Assembly: GCF_963676685.1 (NCBI RefSeq)
Contig: NC_092345.1
Location: forward strand, 75,691,960-75,755,959
DNA length: 64,000 nt
DNA from: Mytilus edulis
Taxonomy: Eukaryota; Mollusca; Bivalvia; Mytilida; Mytilidae
Direction of reading: 5' to 3'
In this document: piece by piece, positions 63,134 to 64,000 of the stretch
Layout of the letters: the number at the start of each line of letters is the position of its first letter
How positions within the stretch are numbered: position 1 is the first letter of the stretch
Program-made: the position numbers and the translations under genes
Notes under the pieces: model-generated
The model's input: only the letters and a program-made list of their open reading frames with translations
Database searches by the model: none
Told to the model about the DNA's origin: nothing

Positions 63134-63313
63134 TCATTTCTTGTTTTGTTCTAAAGCTTTGTAGAATTGTCTTTGTAAGGCAAGAAACTTGGGATCATTT
63201 CCAACTCCATATACAGAAAGATCATTCGTCAGATAGGCCATTCCAATGTTGTCCTTCACATCTGAAAATCCCATCTGTCCGCCATAACCTGGATGACCAT
63301 AGCAAATATCTCC
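63134..63313 (-). CDS. Beta-lactamase domain-containing protein, C-terminal exon
   Basis: On the minus strand an acceptor (TTTGTAG, ending at 63314) opens a phase-0 exon of 60 codons ending in TGA (63136-63134). The translation begins GDICYGHPGYGGQMGFSD and continues DNIGMAYLTN, then DPKFLALQRQFYKALEQNKK. YGHPGYGGQ matches the third active-site box (KTG/HxG type) of class C beta-lactamase-like serine hydrolases. The remainder matches the C-terminus of animal beta-lactamase-domain proteins (LACTB / C. elegans LACT type). These are eukaryotic serine-hydrolase relatives, not antibiotic-resistance enzymes. The catalytic SxxK and YxN boxes would be on exons beyond the right edge. Substrate unknown. 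Confidence 0.85.
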   Translation of the reverse strand, partial: GDICYGHPGYGGQMGFSDVKDNIGMAYLTNDLSVYGVGNDPKFLALQRQFYKALEQNKK

Positions 63314-63670
63314 CTACAAACGATCGATTTATATATAAGGAAGAAGAGAAGAACAATTAATATGCACAGTTATTCCCCCCTTGGCATTAATGTCAAGGGA
63401 ACCAGTGCACTCTTATTTCTGTACATATATCCCTCTTCAATTATGCTATTTAATTAAAACTTTTTTTTGCTTTTTTTGTTTTGCATTTACAAAGTTTTCT
63501 TATTTCTACAATTATAATTTGGCATTGACTCACGGTCTACTAATGATTCAACTGCAATAGAATGCACGTGTTTTATTATCCAGAGTGCCTGGTGGTAGGT
63601 ATTTCAGAAATTTCCAAAAGTTCCAAAAAAACTAAGATTGACCGAGGTAATTTTAAATTAACAAATTGAA
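63314..63670 (-). other. Intron of the beta-lactamase-domain gene
   Basis: AT-rich sequence upstream (minus strand) of the last exon. No further exon is seen before the window ends. Confidence 0.6.
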
Positions 63671-64000
63671 ACTAGAGGCTCTAAAGAGCCTGTGTCGCTC
63701 ACCTTGGTTTATGTGAATATTAAACAATGGACAAAGATGGATTCATGACAAAATTGTGTTTTGGTGATGGTGATGTGTTTGTAGATCTTACTTCACTAAA
63801 CATTCTTGCTGCTTACAATTATCTCTATCTATAACAGTACTTTCTGTGGAAAATGTTATTGAAAATCTTAAATTGTTAAAAATTGACTATGAAGGGCAAT
63901 AACTCCTTAGGGGGTCAATTGACTATTTTGGTCATACTGACTTATTTTTAGTTCTTACTTTGCTGTACATTATTGCTGTTTACAGTTTATCTCTATCTAT
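63671..64000 (-). repeat. Family F repeat, reversed, cut by the window end
   Basis: GAGGCTCTAAAGAGCCTGTG then CGCTCACC is the reversed right end of family F. AAGGGCAATAACTCCTTAGG and GTTTACAGTTTATCTCTATC are internal words. It continues beyond the window, inside the same intron. Confidence 0.75.

Noticed and set aside
1..64000. Search for CRISPR arrays, rRNA, operon-like clusters, phage or defence genes
   Set aside because: Repeats seen are minisatellites and transposon-derived sequences without spacer structure. All supported genes are intron-containing animal genes.

Overview
The window reads as a stretch of invertebrate nuclear genome, most likely a bivalve and probably a mussel-type (mytilid) mollusc. 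This is inferred from very AT-rich DNA, small exons in long introns with GT-AG borders, and many dispersed short repeats that I recognise from bivalve sequence. There are no bacterial-type operons. Only four gene models are supported.

Layout. 1-1,362 is a 21-bp minisatellite interrupted by a 450-bp foldback. 1,893-2,241 is the last coding exon of a seven-transmembrane-receptor-like gene (+), followed 27 bp later by a 114-bp MITE with an 8-bp target duplication. 3,000-22,036 is mostly repeats: LINE remnants, a degenerate 4.1-kb hAT-like element, and a 2.9-kb bivalve repeat of tandem sub-units. 22,168-23,493 is an element with about 174-bp terminal inverted repeats. 23,703-35,733 (+) is a ten-coding-exon ceramide synthase gene of 378 aa. 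Its introns carry a Penelope-like retroelement, a local tandem duplication and several dispersed repeats. 35,734-49,734 is intergenic and repeat-rich, including a LINE split by a 1.2-kb TIR element. 49,735-59,202 (+) is a second ceramide synthase gene of 384-385 aa with the same ten-exon structure and intron phases. 60,300-63,313 (-) is the 3' end of a beta-lactamase-domain protein gene, converging on ceramide synthase gene 2.

The ceramide synthases are ER membrane enzymes that N-acylate sphingoid bases. Both have an N-terminal membrane segment, a Hox-like region, a TLC domain with the Lag1p histidine pair, and an acidic tail with DxRSDxE. They form a tandem duplicate pair that has diverged: both have lost the usual Ser and Glu of the HDxSDxxLE signature, and only the second ends in a KKxx dilysine signal.

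I found no CRISPR array, rRNA or intact tRNA, no phage-like or operon-like system, and no convincing new multigene system. The most unusual material is in the mobile elements: two elements whose ends are arrays of a short motif, the palindrome-rich long-TIR element, and nested insertions whose target duplications can be read directly.
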